Shown here piece by piece: positions 1 through 10,060 of a DNA stretch of 64,000 nucleotides. Below the pieces are notes generated by a model that made no database searches, was not told the origin of the DNA, and saw only the letters and a program-made list of their open reading frames with translations. Every line of letters begins with the position of its first letter. Positions within the stretch are counted from its first letter, which is position 1. A program made the position numbers and the translations under genes. This DNA is from Hymenobacter sp. BRD67 (lineage in GTDB: Bacteria; Bacteroidota; Bacteroidia; Cytophagales; Hymenobacteraceae), in contig NZ_CP053904.1 of NCBI RefSeq assembly GCF_013256425.1, forward strand, positions 2,232,001-2,296,000. The letters run 5' to 3'.

Positions 1-2
1 CC

Positions 3-1501
3 GCGGGTGCCCGGCTTACGCAAGCGCAGGAAGAAGCGCAGCGCGCCGAAGCGCGCCGGCAAAAAGCGCAGCAAGCCCTGGTGCCCATCGACGCGGAGCT
101 GGCTGATGCCCGCGAGCAAGCCGCTAATTATCGAGCCGTTATTCAGGGTCTGCTGGCCCCCACCAGCTTACGCTGCCTGCGTCCGCGCAGCCCTACGCGG
201 GCGTTCTGGCTACCCTTAGCGAGCGCGCCAGCACGTTCCAGGCCCGGATGGAAGCGCTGCAGAAGCGCGAGCACGAAGTTGCCAGCCTGAAAGACCGGCA
301 AGCTATGCAGGCCAATACCTTAGCTAAGACGCAGGAGAAGCTGCAGGCAGATGCCGGCAACCTACGCGCTGACCAGCAGGCCATTGAAGCGCAGCAAGCC
401 GCCCGGCTGGCCCGCTACGCTGGCCCCGACCCCGCCACCGAGGCTGAGCGACTGCACCAAGCCACTCAGCGGCTAAGTGAGGCCGCCCAGCTGGCCGAAG
501 CCGAGCGCACGCGCCAGCAGCTGGCCCTGAAAGGCACGCGCGAGAAAATAACCCAGCGCCGGGAAGACCTGCGGCGCCACGAGGCTGATTTTCAGGCGCG
601 GCAAGTCGAGCTGGCCAGTGCGCTAACTGCCGCCGGCCTTACAACCGCGGCCGAGGCGCAGGCCTTACGGCTACCCGCCGCCGAAGCGCAGCAGCTCGCG
701 CAGCGCCGCCAGCAGCATCTTACCGACCAGCAGGCCAGCCAGCAATTGCAAGCCAAGCTCGGCGCCGACCTGGCGCGCCACCACGAGCTGGCCCTCACGC
801 ACTTAACGACCCAGGACCTTACTGCCGGGCTGGCGCAGCTAAATGCCGAAAATGAGCAGCTGCACCAACGCCTCGGGGCCGCCGCCAGCCAGCTGGTCCA
901 GGATGACGAGGCCCGCCAGCAGCAGGCTGCTGGCCTGCGCCAGCTGGCTGCCCGCCAGCGCGAGCAGGAGCGCTGGCAAGACCTGGCCGAGCAAATCGGC
1001 TCGGCCAAGGGCGACAAGTTCAGCCAGTTTGCCCAAGGGCTGACGCTTAATCACCTGGCCCGGCTGGCTAATCTGCGCCTGCGCCAGCTCACGGGCCGCT
1101 ACACTATTCTTAAAATGCCCAACCGCAACCTCGAGCTGCAAATAATCGACCACGACCAGGCCGATACCGTGCGGCCGATGGCGTCGCTTTCGGGCGGTGA
1201 AAGCTTTCTGGTGAGCCTAGCCCTGGCCCTGGGCCTGAGCGAGCTGGCGGGCTACAAGGCCCGCATCGAGTCGCTGTTTATCGACGAAGGCTTCGGCACC
1301 CTCGACCCCGATGCGCTCAACACCGCACTCGATGCCCTGGAACGCCTGCAGCACTCCGGCAAAATGATTGGCGTTATCTCGCACGTGGCCGACCTCAAAG
1401 ACCGTATCGGCACCCAGATTCGGGTGCAGCCCGGCGCCGGCGGCAACAGCACCGTGCGCGTAGTCGATGTAGTCGGCACCGAAACCAGCTGCGCGGGGTG
1501 A
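3..1501 (+). CDS. sbcC: Exonuclease SbcCD subunit C, C-terminal part
   Basis: 3' half of the Rad50/SMC-like ATPase that works with SbcD to open DNA hairpins and double-strand ends. The start lies outside the window. About 330 residues of Ala/Gln/Glu-rich coiled coil are followed by the C-terminal ATPase lobe: QIGSAKGDKFSQFAQGLTL, signature LSGGESFLVSLALAL (about nt 1185-1230), Walker B SLFIDEGFGTLD (about 1270-1305) and the H-loop GVISHV. These match E. coli SbcC closely. The zinc-hook CxxC is not seen, so it may lie upstream. The frame changes at the C run 157-161; one more C joins GLLAP to the HQLTLP segment. Confidence 0.94.
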
Positions 1502-1536
1502 GTCATGATGAGCAGTAAATATAACAAAATTATATA

Positions 1537-2598
1537 TTATACATTGCTCACGGCCCGCACTTCGGCCCAGGTCCAGTATTTTTTGGGCTGAATAGCGGCG
1601 TAGCCTTTTTGCAAAAAATCAACTACCTCACGCTCTACCACACTGGCAGCCAGCGAGGAAGCATAGATAGGCCGCCCATCGGGGTCGGCATAGCGCTCGG
1701 CTTTGGTGAGGGGGCGGCCCGCTAAGCGCAGCAGCGGGCCGGTGTCGGTGAGGCCATCCGCCGCCCAACGGTAAGCACTGCCTTCCAGCTCATTGAGGCG
1801 AGCAGCAAGTGCTGCCAGCGGCAGGCGCGGCAGCGTGGGCCGGCTTTCGAGGTCAATCCAGGTAGTGTACTTACATTCCAGCTCGTAGCGCTGCCCATCG
1901 TAGAGGCTCAGCACCCAGTCGAAGCCCGCCGTGGGGCCAAACAGCGCGTAGTACGGTACCGGCGCGGGCGTGTGCATCACAACAAGGCGGATAGCCCCGT
2001 AGTCGGTGCGACGCGTCAGCGGCCCTTGCAGCGCGGCCACGGCCTGTTGCACGCGCTGGTATTCGGGCTCCCACACGGCGCGATAAATATTCGGATTTTC
2101 TATTATTTCAGCGAAGCGCGGCAGAAACCAGGCAAATTTCTCGGCCGAGGCCTCATCTTCCCGTCGGCGGCGGATAGGCGCCCCAAAAGGCTCATAAAAG
2201 CGCGCTTTTTCTTCCGCGTTCAGCCAGCAGGCCAGCTGCAAGGCCTGGTTGGCCAGCGGATGCTGCCAGTCTAGCTCCCGAAAATCGCCGAGCCTGGCCG
2301 TAAGGCGCAGCAGCTCTTCGTGAGCCAGCGCCAGCTCGGGGTGAAGCAACGCCCATACGCCGATGAAGCCATCAATATCGAAGTGATTGGCCGTAACGGC
2401 TTGCGCTTCCAGCCCAGGGGTAGCCGCCTGACGCAGTGCCCTCAGGCACGAGCCGGCGCTGGTGTCGTCGCGCAGAGCCTCGGGGGTAGCGGCCCCACGC
2501 CAATGCGCCAGCGTAAGGGCGGCGCCCAGGCCGGTGCTGTCAACGACGATGGTGGGCTGGCGGCGAAGCTGGGCAAAAGGAACAAAAAAACGCTTCAC
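1537..2598 (-). CDS. Conserved hypothetical protein with HFDIDG motif (possibly DUF6687)
   Basis: A 353-residue soluble protein without signal peptide or membrane segments. Near residue 92 it has the motif NHFDIDGFIGVWAL, a His-x-Asp-x-Asp-Gly pattern like the metal sites of DHH-type phosphoesterases, but I cannot match the other DHH motifs. A C-terminal half with several conserved Trp/Tyr (YELECKYTTW, QPKKYWTWAEV) looks like a separate domain. I recall similar uncharacterised proteins in Cytophagales, tentatively DUF6687; the function is unknown. It is followed on the same strand by nothing and preceded, 54 bp upstream, by the HNH gene, so the two may be co-transcribed. The intervening DNA is very AT-rich. 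Confidence 0.6.
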   Translation of the reverse strand: MKRFFVPFAQLRRQPTIVVDSTGLGAALTLAHWRGAATPEALRDDTSAGSCLRALRQAATPGLEAQAVTANHFDIDGFIGVWALLHPELALAHEELLRLTARLGDFRELDWQHPLANQALQLACWLNAEEKARFYEPFGAPIRRRREDEASAEKFAWFLPRFAEIIENPNIYRAVWEPEYQRVQQAVAALQGPLTRRTDYGAIRLVVMHTPAPVPYYALFGPTAGFDWVLSLYDGQRYELECKYTTWIDLESRPTLPRLPLAALAARLNELEGSAYRWAADGLTDTGPLLRLAGRPLTKAERYADPDGRPIYASSLAASVVEREVVDFLQKGYAAIQPKKYWTWAEVRAVSNV

Positions 2599-2652
2599 GA
2601 AGGGCAGATATTTAAAATAAATTTTTTATAATTTATACTATATACTTTTTAT

Positions 2653-2988
2653 TTATCGCTGTCCACGGCGATTACGAATTTTCTCCACCTTGCTTTTTCG
2701 AATCCAGCTCAGGTAATCGTGCAGCTCGGTGGCGGCGCGCAGGGCTTCGACCGTCGGGTAGCGGCGGGCAAGCTCACGGTTGGTCAAAAACCGGTGCACG
2801 CTGCTGTGGCAAGGCTGGCAAAGCGCTACTGTAGCACCATAGCGCCCTCCTTCCTCGCGGGGCACTAAGTGGTGACGGGTTGTCTGCTGCACTTCCCGCT
2901 CACACAAGCCGCAGCAGGAGGTAGCACTAGGGCGGGCGCGGGCAGCGGCTTCGGCAGCCGCCTGTTGCATTTGCTGGCGACGGAGCAT
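2653..2988 (-). CDS. Small HNH endonuclease domain protein
   Basis: 111 residues. The HNH/zinc-ribbon core is clear: CGLCERE (first Cys pair), TTRHHLVPREEGG (HH of the HNH), VALCQPCHSSVHRF (second Cys pair and catalytic-site His), then a conserved tail with RRYPTVEALRA and YLSWIRK that is typical of small stand-alone HNH proteins of Bacteroidota and Proteobacteria. A basic C-terminus (KSKVEKIRNRRGQR) could bind DNA. No restriction methylase or phage gene is adjacent, so this is probably a chromosomal solo HNH protein of unknown role rather than part of a restriction system. Confidence 0.85.
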   Translation of the reverse strand: MLRRQQMQQAAAEAAARARPSATSCCGLCEREVQQTTRHHLVPREEGGRYGATVALCQPCHSSVHRFLTNRELARRYPTVEALRAATELHDYLSWIRKSKVEKIRNRRGQR

Positions 2989-3166
2989 ACTAACCAGGTA
3001 TTGGGAAAGGCAAGGTTAACGTACGATAACCAGCTGCAGCGGTTGAGATAATTATTTTAACACGCCGGAAGTTGCGTGGTATGATTATGGCTACTATATT
3101 GACCCCCGTTTACCGTTCCTAAAGTTTTACGCACTTCTTTTTTTTCTCTTCTCTTTATTTTGTCTA

Positions 3167-3621
3167 ATGGCTTCATTATTTACTCCATTTTCGAAGGCAC
3201 CCAACCACTTACGCCTGCTGGTGAGCGGCGCAGCCTTGTTTGCTCTGACGCTGGCAGCGCCCGCAGCGCAGGCCCAAACCTGGATGGTTTCGACTACCCC
3301 TTATATTAAGCTGGGTATTCTCGATAAATACAACTCATTGGGAGGCTTCACGGCTACTTTCTTCGTAACAAGCGAGAAATCGGGCCAGGAGTTTATGCTT
3401 ACCAAGCAGGTAGCGAAAGGACAGAACGGCGTAGACGTACTGTTTCCGACCGAGCCCAGCGACCCCGAGTATTTCAAGAATGCCCAGGGCTGGCCGCTCA
3501 GCCTACACCGGGCCGCTACCTCTGGGAGTGCCGCGTCAATGGTAAAAAAGCCGTTAGCGGCCACTTTATGTTCCCCGAAACGGGCAACGACATTACCGTA
3601 ACCGGGCAGGCGCAGCGCTAG
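3167..3621 (+). CDS. Secreted hypothetical protein (one frame break)
   Basis: About 151 residues. The N-terminus is a signal peptide with a hydrophobic core (LLVSGAALFALTLAAP) and a likely cleavage after AQA near residue 36. The mature part is small and probably beta-rich. The open frame changes between about 3490 and 3510; adding one base at GG or CC there replaces an implausible tail by PGRYLWECRVNGKKAVSG and ends at the TAG 3619-3621. I recognise no family. Its stop overlaps the stop of the convergent gene at 3618 by four bases. Confidence 0.6.
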
Positions 3622-4208
3622 CCCCGCACGATGCGCATAAACGGCACCTCGTCGGGCAGCGGGCCGAGCAAATCGGCCAGCGCCTGCAGGAAGCGCCCCG
3701 TGGTGTCGGGCCGGCCGGCTGGTGGGCCGGCCCCATGGTGGCGATACTGCTCGCCGCGCAGCTCGCCGAGCATGGTGGGCGTGCCGGCTTCTTCGGGGCT
3801 GCGGCCCAGCGTGGCCTCAAGCAGAAAGTAGCGGGGCATTGCCTCATCGGAATCGGCGTCCTGGTCGTCGTCCTCATCCTCATGCGGAATGTGTGACTGG
3901 TTATCCGGGTTAGGCTCCAGGTCGTGGTACACGATAGCTACCAGATGGGCCTCGCCAATAGCCTGCGGGGCAGGCAGCTGCAGCAGCGCCGTGGCTCGCC
4001 CGGCTACCTTATGCCAGCTCAGGTGCAAACCGCGGGCCGGTACCCGCTCGCGGGGTGCCAGGCTTTCGGCAGCTTTATCCCAGATGTAAAGCAGCAGCTC
4101 GCGGGCCAGCAGCGGGTCGGCCAGCTCGCGGTGAACGGCTACCGGGCGGCGCCATACCAGCTGAGGCAGCATGGTGTAAGCAAAATGATGCGGATGCGGA
4201 CGGGCCAT
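3618..4208 (-). CDS. Hypothetical protein with acidic linker
   Basis: 196 residues, cytoplasmic, no family recognised. The first about 110 residues look folded (Trp, Leu and Val rich, with ELLLYIWDKAAESL); an acidic stretch EDEDDDQDADSDEA follows near residue 118; the last about 60 residues contain a conserved-looking LLGPLPDEVPFMRIVRG end. An alternative start is Met13. The next about 290 bp upstream (4209-4497) show no gene. Confidence 0.55.
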   Translation of the reverse strand: MARPHPHHFAYTMLPQLVWRRPVAVHRELADPLLARELLLYIWDKAAESLAPRERVPARGLHLSWHKVAGRATALLQLPAPQAIGEAHLVAIVYHDLEPNPDNQSHIPHEDEDDDQDADSDEAMPRYFLLEATLGRSPEEAGTPTMLGELRGEQYRHHGAGPPAGRPDTTGRFLQALADLLGPLPDEVPFMRIVRG

Positions 4209-4497
4209 TTCGGCAGGAAGAAAGCGAAGAATGAATTGGCTGACTGCTCTCCTTTAGCAGCTTGTTAAGCCAACGCCACAAGGCTGCCTGTCACTGCGGC
4301 GGGGAGTAATAGCAACTACCCGCCGCCGGACGAAGCCGACAAAGGTATAGGCTCATGCAGCGCAGCTGGGTAGTATCAGCCACTGGTTAAATTAAATAAG
4401 AATCATTATATTTTGCAACCTATACTGTCCTGGCAAATTTAATTGCTGACTTGCGGCGGGAGCCCCGGAAGCCGGCAATTGAAGCTTTTCAATGACT

Positions 4498-5980
4498 TCA
4501 GTCGCGCTTGCTTTGCACCAGCTTTAGCGCCTGGTGCAGCTCACGGAGCTTCACCAGACCGGTAAGGGCAGCAGGCCAGCGAAGAAGACGCCCATCAGGC
4601 CGGTTTCGAGCCACCAGACGAGTGTAAGCTGCGTGCGCACCAGATACCAGGCGCCGCACAGCAGCCCAAAGGCCAGCGCCAGCTGGGCTATGAGGTGCCA
4701 GGGCACGCGCACGCGCATACGCTGGCTTACCAGCCACACGTAGCCGCCCGAAACAAGCAGTACGCTCAACAAAGTATTGATAGCGGCGGCGATGGCCCCG
4801 TAGCGCGGCAGCAGCAGCAGATTGAGGGTAAGGTTGAGGCCAATGCTCAGGGCCACGAGCCAGCTTACGGCCTGCTGGTGCCGGGTACTGGTAAGCAGCG
4901 TGCTGTAAATAGCAAAGAAAGCATGCACCAATACATTGAGAAATAATATCTTCAGGCAGCGCACCATGCGCGCCAGCTCAGGACCCGTGCTGTGCCCGAA
5001 CTGCCAGAACAATACTTCACCTCTGAATAGCACGAAGGCGACCAGCAGCAGCAGCGGGATGGCTACCACGCGCTGGCCCAGCCAAAGCAGCTGCCGTAGC
5101 TCGCGCGGGCGCGCGGCAGCATGGGCAAAGCGGGCAAAAAACAGCGGCAGTACCGTCCAGGCATACATCATAATGGCATCGAGCCAGCGGTAAGCGCCGG
5201 CATAGTAGCCGGCTTCGCGCGCCGAGGAAAGTCTTTCCAGCAGCACCATATCGACGCGCTCATTGACGCCGTAGAGCAGGGCGATAAAAGCAAATGGCAT
5301 GCTGCCGCGCAGCAGCTGCCCCGCTGGCCGCCAGCGGGCCAGCGGTGAGGCAGGCGCCCGAACAACCGCCGCAGCAGGCCCATAAAGAGAACGGCCGTGA
5401 ACGCCGCCGCTGCCAGCCGGGCACCTACGTAGGAACTCAGCCCCAGTTGGCCGCCCAGTAGCAGCCCCACTACCAGGCCCAGTGCCAGCAGCTTTTCGAG
5501 GACCGAAAGCACGGCGTCGGTATTGAAATGCTGGCGGGCCTGCACGGGAGCACGCAAAAACTGGCCGTATTGCGTGAGTAAAAGGCCTGCTCCGACTGCC
5601 GCCAGCAGGTAGAGCTGCGAGCCCCGGTAGCCCAGCCCCCACCCCACCCCCAGCAGGGCCAGCAGGGCCAGCAGCGTAAGCAGCCCCCGCATGGGCAGCA
5701 GGGTAGGAAACTGGCTGTCGGAAAAGCCGGGCTCGGCGGCCAGCCGCTGCACCGTAAACTGGGTGAGCCCCAGGTCGGCCACGGTGGCTACCACAACGGC
5801 CAGCGCCGAGCAGGCGGCAATCAGGCCAAAGGCAGTATGGCCAAGACGGTCCTGCACCACATTCTCGAGCAGCACCCAGCCGGGCTTGACCAGCAGATTG
5901 AGCGCAACGGCCAGGCTGATATTACCGAGAAAGCGTTTGATGCGAAATGGTGGTTGGAGCCGTGGTAGGTGAAAACGCAA
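4498..5980 (-). CDS. Polysaccharide flippase, Wzx/MATE-like (two frame breaks)
   Basis: An inner-membrane protein of about 494 residues with 12 or more hydrophobic helices, fitting the polysaccharide transporter (Wzx, PST) family that flips lipid-linked repeat units. The N-terminal helix pair (NISLAVALNLLVKPGWVLLE) and the central segment FIALLYGVNERVDMVLLERL are typical of Wzx-like proteins. Frame breaks lie at CCCC 5319-5322 and at GGG 4566-4568; one extra base at each joins the three open frames. It is divergent from the Wzz-like gene, which supports a role in surface polysaccharide assembly. Confidence 0.82.
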
Positions 5981-6012
5981 AGGTAAAGCCGCTGGCAGAG
6001 GTATTAGAAGTT

Positions 6013-6020
6013 TATCTTTG
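6013..6020 (+). promoter_or_regulatory. Candidate Bacteroidota -7 box before the Wzz-like gene
   Basis: TATCTTTG fits the Bacteroidota -7 consensus TAnnTTTG exactly and lies 52 bp before the preferred ATG at 6072. I do not see a convincing TTG at the -33 position, so this remains a candidate. Confidence 0.4.
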
Positions 6021-6071
6021 TCGGCAGAAGCCTAAGGTGTGCTATTCACGCTGGCTTCTTTCCTCCTGTTT

Positions 6072-7142
6072 ATGTTGCCCCATTCGTCCCCATCATTCTC
6101 GTTTAAAAGCCTGCGGGCTATTTTTCAGCGCTGGAAAACCCAGCTGGCCCTGGCTGGAGGCCTGGCGCTGCTGGTAAGCCTGCTGGTGGTTTTACGAATG
6201 CCCAACATATATAGCTCAACCGCTATTTTCTTACCCACCTCGCCCCAAAGCACGGACCCCGACCGCCTGGTGGAAGGCTCAAAGCTCGAAATCGGGGCTC
6301 GTTCGGAAGACCTGGACCGCGTGCTGACCATTGGGCAGTCGCTGCCGCTGGCTGAGCAGATAATCCATAAGTTTAACTTGTACCAGCACTACGACGCGGG
6401 GCAGCCCGGCACCGATGCCGCCGACACCCGCGTGTTGGCCGAGTTCAGCAGCAACCTGAGCATTGTGCACAACGAGCGCGACGCCATTGAGCTTACGTTT
6501 CAGGACCGCGACCGGAAGCTGGCCGCCACTATTGCCAATGCCATGGTGCAGGCTATCGACTCGGCAAACCAGCAGCTGACATTCGAAAACCGCCGCAATG
6601 TGCTGGAGATATACCGCCAGCGCTCAGCCCGCCTGGGCGCCAGCTACGAGCTTACCCGGCAGCAGCTACTACAGGCGCGCCGCCGCTACGGCGTGTTTGG
6701 CCTCGAGCAGCAGGGCCGCTACCTGGGCAAAGCCGTAATTGAAACCGAAAAGGAGCTGCACATTGCCGAGGGTGGCGGCCCCGGCAACGTAGCCGGGCTG
6801 CGCCTGGCGCTGCGCGGCCTCACGCAGGCCAGCGGCGGCAACGCCATCAACCTGGAAAGCTGGACGCAGGGCTCCGACTCGGTAAGCCTGCTCGCCTCGC
6901 GGCTCGCCGACCTTCAGGGGCGCTTTGTGGGGTCGCAGGCCGCATTTGAGCAGGCCGAAACCTCGTTGCGCAGCCGGGTGTCATCCTTGTACATGGTCCA
7001 AAAGGCGTATCCGGCTACCCGCAAGAGCCGGCCCTTCCGAACGGCTATCGTGCTGGGCTCGGTCGTCATCACGCTGGTGCTGTCGGCCTTCCTGATTTTG
7101 CTGCTGGAACTCTACCGCCGCCGGCCGGCCAGCAATGCGTAA
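6072..7142 (+). CDS. Wzz/chain-length-determinant family protein
   Basis: 356 residues from the ATG at 6072 (a GTG at 6039 would add 11 hydrophobic residues). Topology is that of polysaccharide co-polymerases: a first transmembrane helix (QLALAGGLALLVSLLVVL), a large periplasmic part with coiled-coil helices (residues about 150-300), and a C-terminal helix (TAIVLGSVVITLVLSAFLIL) followed by a short basic tail. There is no cytoplasmic tyrosine-kinase domain. It probably sets chain length of, or scaffolds, the glycan made by the flanking flippase and ligase/polymerase. Confidence 0.82.
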   Translation: MLPHSSPSFSFKSLRAIFQRWKTQLALAGGLALLVSLLVVLRMPNIYSSTAIFLPTSPQSTDPDRLVEGSKLEIGARSEDLDRVLTIGQSLPLAEQIIHKFNLYQHYDAGQPGTDAADTRVLAEFSSNLSIVHNERDAIELTFQDRDRKLAATIANAMVQAIDSANQQLTFENRRNVLEIYRQRSARLGASYELTRQQLLQARRRYGVFGLEQQGRYLGKAVIETEKELHIAEGGGPGNVAGLRLALRGLTQASGGNAINLESWTQGSDSVSLLASRLADLQGRFVGSQAAFEQAETSLRSRVSSLYMVQKAYPATRKSRPFRTAIVLGSVVITLVLSAFLILLLELYRRRPASNA

Positions 7143-7204
7143 GCGCTAAAAACCAGCCTGGGCCTGTTCTTTTTTTCAGTATTTCCTGCTCTGCCGGGCT
7201 TCCA

Positions 7205-8694
7205 ATGCGCCAATTTCTGCTTCGCCTGCGGCCGGTTGAGGCTAGCCAGTGGGTATTTTCAGGCTTTCTAGGGTTACTACTACTTGGCGGCGCACTGGCT
7301 GCCCTGCTTGAGCAGCCGCTGCTGCTGCTGCCCGCCCTAGCCGTGCCAGTGGTGGTACTGATGCTTTCGCGCTGGACGTGGCTCTACTACCTGCTGTTTC
7401 TGACGCTGCCTTTTTCGCGCGAAATAAGCCTGCCGGGAGGCTTGAGTATGGATGTGCCCTCCGAGCCGTTCATGCTAACATTGCTGGTATGCGTGCCCCT
7501 GTCGCTGCTGCTCACCCCGCGCAGCGCGGGGCAGTTGGTCCGCCGCGAATGGTACCACCCGCTCATTGTGCTACTGGTTATGCTGCTGCTGTGGGCCTTG
7601 CTCGACAGCTTTTTCTCAGTTAATACCCTGAAATCTATCAAGTACCTGCTGGCCAAGTGCTGGTACCTGGTGCCATTTGTGCTGGGCACCCTCGTTATTG
7701 CCAAGCGTCCGGCCGACTTCTGGCGCATGGCGGCCTGCTACGTCGGGGCCGCGGTAGTCAGTCTGTTTTGGGTGCTGGCGCGCCACGCCGGCTACGGCTT
7801 CAGCTTTGCGAAGGTCAACAAGGCCATTCAGCCTTTCTACCTCAATCACGTAATCTATGCCACGGTGCTGGCGCTGCTGCTGCCGCTTGCCGTGGGGCTG
7901 GCGCTACAGGCGGCCACACCCGGCCGGCGGCGCCTGTGGCTTGCCGCCAGTGGGCTGCTCCTTTTTGGGCTGATTACCTCGTACACTAGGGCCTCCTGGC
8001 TTTCGCTGCCCGTAGCCGGCATTTTTTACGTCGTCATGCGCCTGCGCCTCACGCGGGTGCTGCTGGCCACGTTGGCCCTGAGCGTGGGGGCGGCTACCTG
8101 CTATTTTGTGAGCAGTGAGAATTTTATGCGCTTTCGGCCCGACTATGAGAAAACCATCTGGCACGGCGGCAACCTAGCGGCCCACCTGGCGTCGACCTAT
8201 AAGTTTCAGGATGTGTCGGGCATGGAGCGGGTATACCGCTGGGTGGCCGCCGCCAATATGATAGCCGATAAGCCCCTGGTTGGCAGCGGCCCTCCACCTT
8301 TTACCCGGAGTACAAGCGCTACACTGTTTCCAGCTTTCGGACTTATGTGAGTGATAACCCCGAGCACTCCACGGCGCATAATTACTTTCTGCTCCAGCTG
8401 GCCGAGCAGGGTATTCCGGGATTTGTACTGTTCTGCATCCTGGTTGCCACGGCTTTGCTCACTGCCGAGCGCCTTTACCACGCCAGTGCGCACCGGCCCG
8501 ACGTGCGCCGCATAGTACTGGCCGTGTCGCTCTCGCTGGTCATTATCATTTTCCACCTGTTTCTCAACGAGCTGGTCGAGGTCGATAAAATCGGCTCCAT
8601 CTTTTACGTGGCGCTGGCTATGCTCGTGCGCAGCAACACCTGGCTGGAAGACGAAAGATTTGCCGGAGAGCAGGAAAGCTTCAAAAATATATAA
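7205..8694 (+). CDS. O-antigen ligase / polymerase family (Wzy/WaaL) (one frame break)
   Basis: About 496 residues with about 11 membrane helices, arranged as in the Wzy_C family. A large periplasmic loop follows the helix that contains LITSYTRASWLSLPV. The family motif region (MIADKPLVGSGP, then TFYPEYKRY, then DNPEHSTAHNYFLLQLAEQG) is continuous only after adding one C to the CCC at 8290-8292. It starts 62 bp after the Wzz-like gene and is probably in the same transcript. It either polymerises or ligates the glycan. Confidence 0.85.
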
Positions 8695-8709
8695 AATAAT
8701 ATATATTAA

Positions 8710-9960
8710 TTACTTAACCCGCAGGCTCAGCATCGTCACATCATCGGCAAAGCGCTCACCGTTGGCGTTGAACTGCTGAATGCGGTGGAGCATCTCGTGG
8801 TGCAGGCGCGGCAAGGGCAGGTAGCGGTTGCGCACCAGCGCAGTGAGCACGCCCTGCTCGCCAAACTCTTCCTGGTGCCTGTTAAATACTTCCGTGAGGC
8901 CGTCGGTGTAGGCAAACAGCAACGAGTGCGGCGGCATCGCCGTCAGCCCGACTTTGAAGGGTGGCAGCTCGTCCATGATGCCCAGCATAACGGTGCCGTC
9001 GTGCAACAGCTGGGGTGAGCCCGCATCGGGCAGCAGCAGCGGGTCGTTGTGGCCGGCATTGACGTACTCCAGCACCTGGGTACGGCGGTCGTAAATAGCC
9101 AGAAAAGCCGTGATAAACTTTTCGCCGCCCGCGTTGCGAAAAATCAGGTGGTTCAGCTCACTCACGGTAGTTACCAAGTCGGCATTCTGGCGGAGCAGCG
9201 TGCGCAGGCCGGCCTGAAAGTTCGACATCAACAGCGAGGCTGGCACGCCTTTGCCGCTCACATCGGCCACGCACACCAGCAGGCGGTGCGCATCTATCTC
9301 TATTACGTCGTAGTAGTCGCCCCCAATCTCGGTATGCGGCTGGTAGGTAGCGTGTAATACAACATACTTATTATTAGGCAGATGCTGCGGAAACAGCAAC
9401 TGCTGCACCTGCTGCGCAATCTCGATTTCGCGGCGCACGGCGGCTTCCGCCATCAGCAGTGTTTCGCGCTGGCGGGCCAGGCGCAGGTTGGCCACCGCCC
9501 CGAGCAGGATATTACTGAGCGTTTCGAGGAAAGCCAGCGCTTCCTGGCTGGCGTAGTCGCCCTGCATGGTGCCCACAAACACCAGCGCCTGGGTTGCTTC
9601 GCGCTGGCGCACCGGCACCAGCAGCTCAAATGCCTGCCAGGCCGGTCCCAGGCCCAGTTCCTGCACCGGGCAGGGCGTGCCGGGGCACCAGCTAGCCACC
9701 TCGGCCGGGGTGAAGCGCGAATCGGTTGACAGGGTGGTGCCAAAATTCACTTTTAACCGAAAAGCACCTTCCTCAAGCACGTAGAGCGCCAGGCGGCGCA
9801 CCCCGAGCTGCCCGATAAGCGTAAACTGGTATATTTTATATAAATCAGCCTCGCCCGAGTCGTGGGTGATGGCCTGGGTAATCTCCAGCAATGCGCCCAA
9901 TTCGCGCTCTTTTAAAAAGAGGCGTTTTTCGAGGCCAACCAAGGCGGCGGTTTGGGGCAT
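8710..9960 (-). CDS. GAF domain PP2C phosphatase (SpoIIE/RsbU type)
   Basis: 416 residues: a sensor GAF domain (about 30-165), a helical linker (about 165-195, with VRREIEIAQQVQQLLFP, typical of RsbU-like proteins), and a SpoIIE phosphatase domain. Metal-binding residues are visible in EIGGDYYD (213-218) and ADVSGKGVPA (about 233), with later motifs EYVNAGHNDPLLL and FAYTDGLTEV. Such enzymes dephosphorylate STAS-type anti-anti-sigma factors or similar partners; none is encoded nearby. It is tail-to-tail with the Wzy-like gene across an AT-rich 15-bp gap. Confidence 0.92.
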   Translation of the reverse strand: MPQTAALVGLEKRLFLKERELGALLEITQAITHDSGEADLYKIYQFTLIGQLGVRRLALYVLEEGAFRLKVNFGTTLSTDSRFTPAEVASWCPGTPCPVQELGLGPAWQAFELLVPVRQREATQALVFVGTMQGDYASQEALAFLETLSNILLGAVANLRLARQRETLLMAEAAVRREIEIAQQVQQLLFPQHLPNNKYVVLHATYQPHTEIGGDYYDVIEIDAHRLLVCVADVSGKGVPASLLMSNFQAGLRTLLRQNADLVTTVSELNHLIFRNAGGEKFITAFLAIYDRRTQVLEYVNAGHNDPLLLPDAGSPQLLHDGTVMLGIMDELPPFKVGLTAMPPHSLLFAYTDGLTEVFNRHQEEFGEQGVLTALVRNRYLPLPRLHHEMLHRIQQFNANGERFADDVTMLSLRVK

Positions 9961-10060
9961 AGTCTAAAACGAACAACTAAAGCACGGGCTTTAGCAACCA
10001 CTGAAATACGGTAAACTGTCACAATAATACGCCTAGCTGCCCAACTCCCCGCTACCCGAC

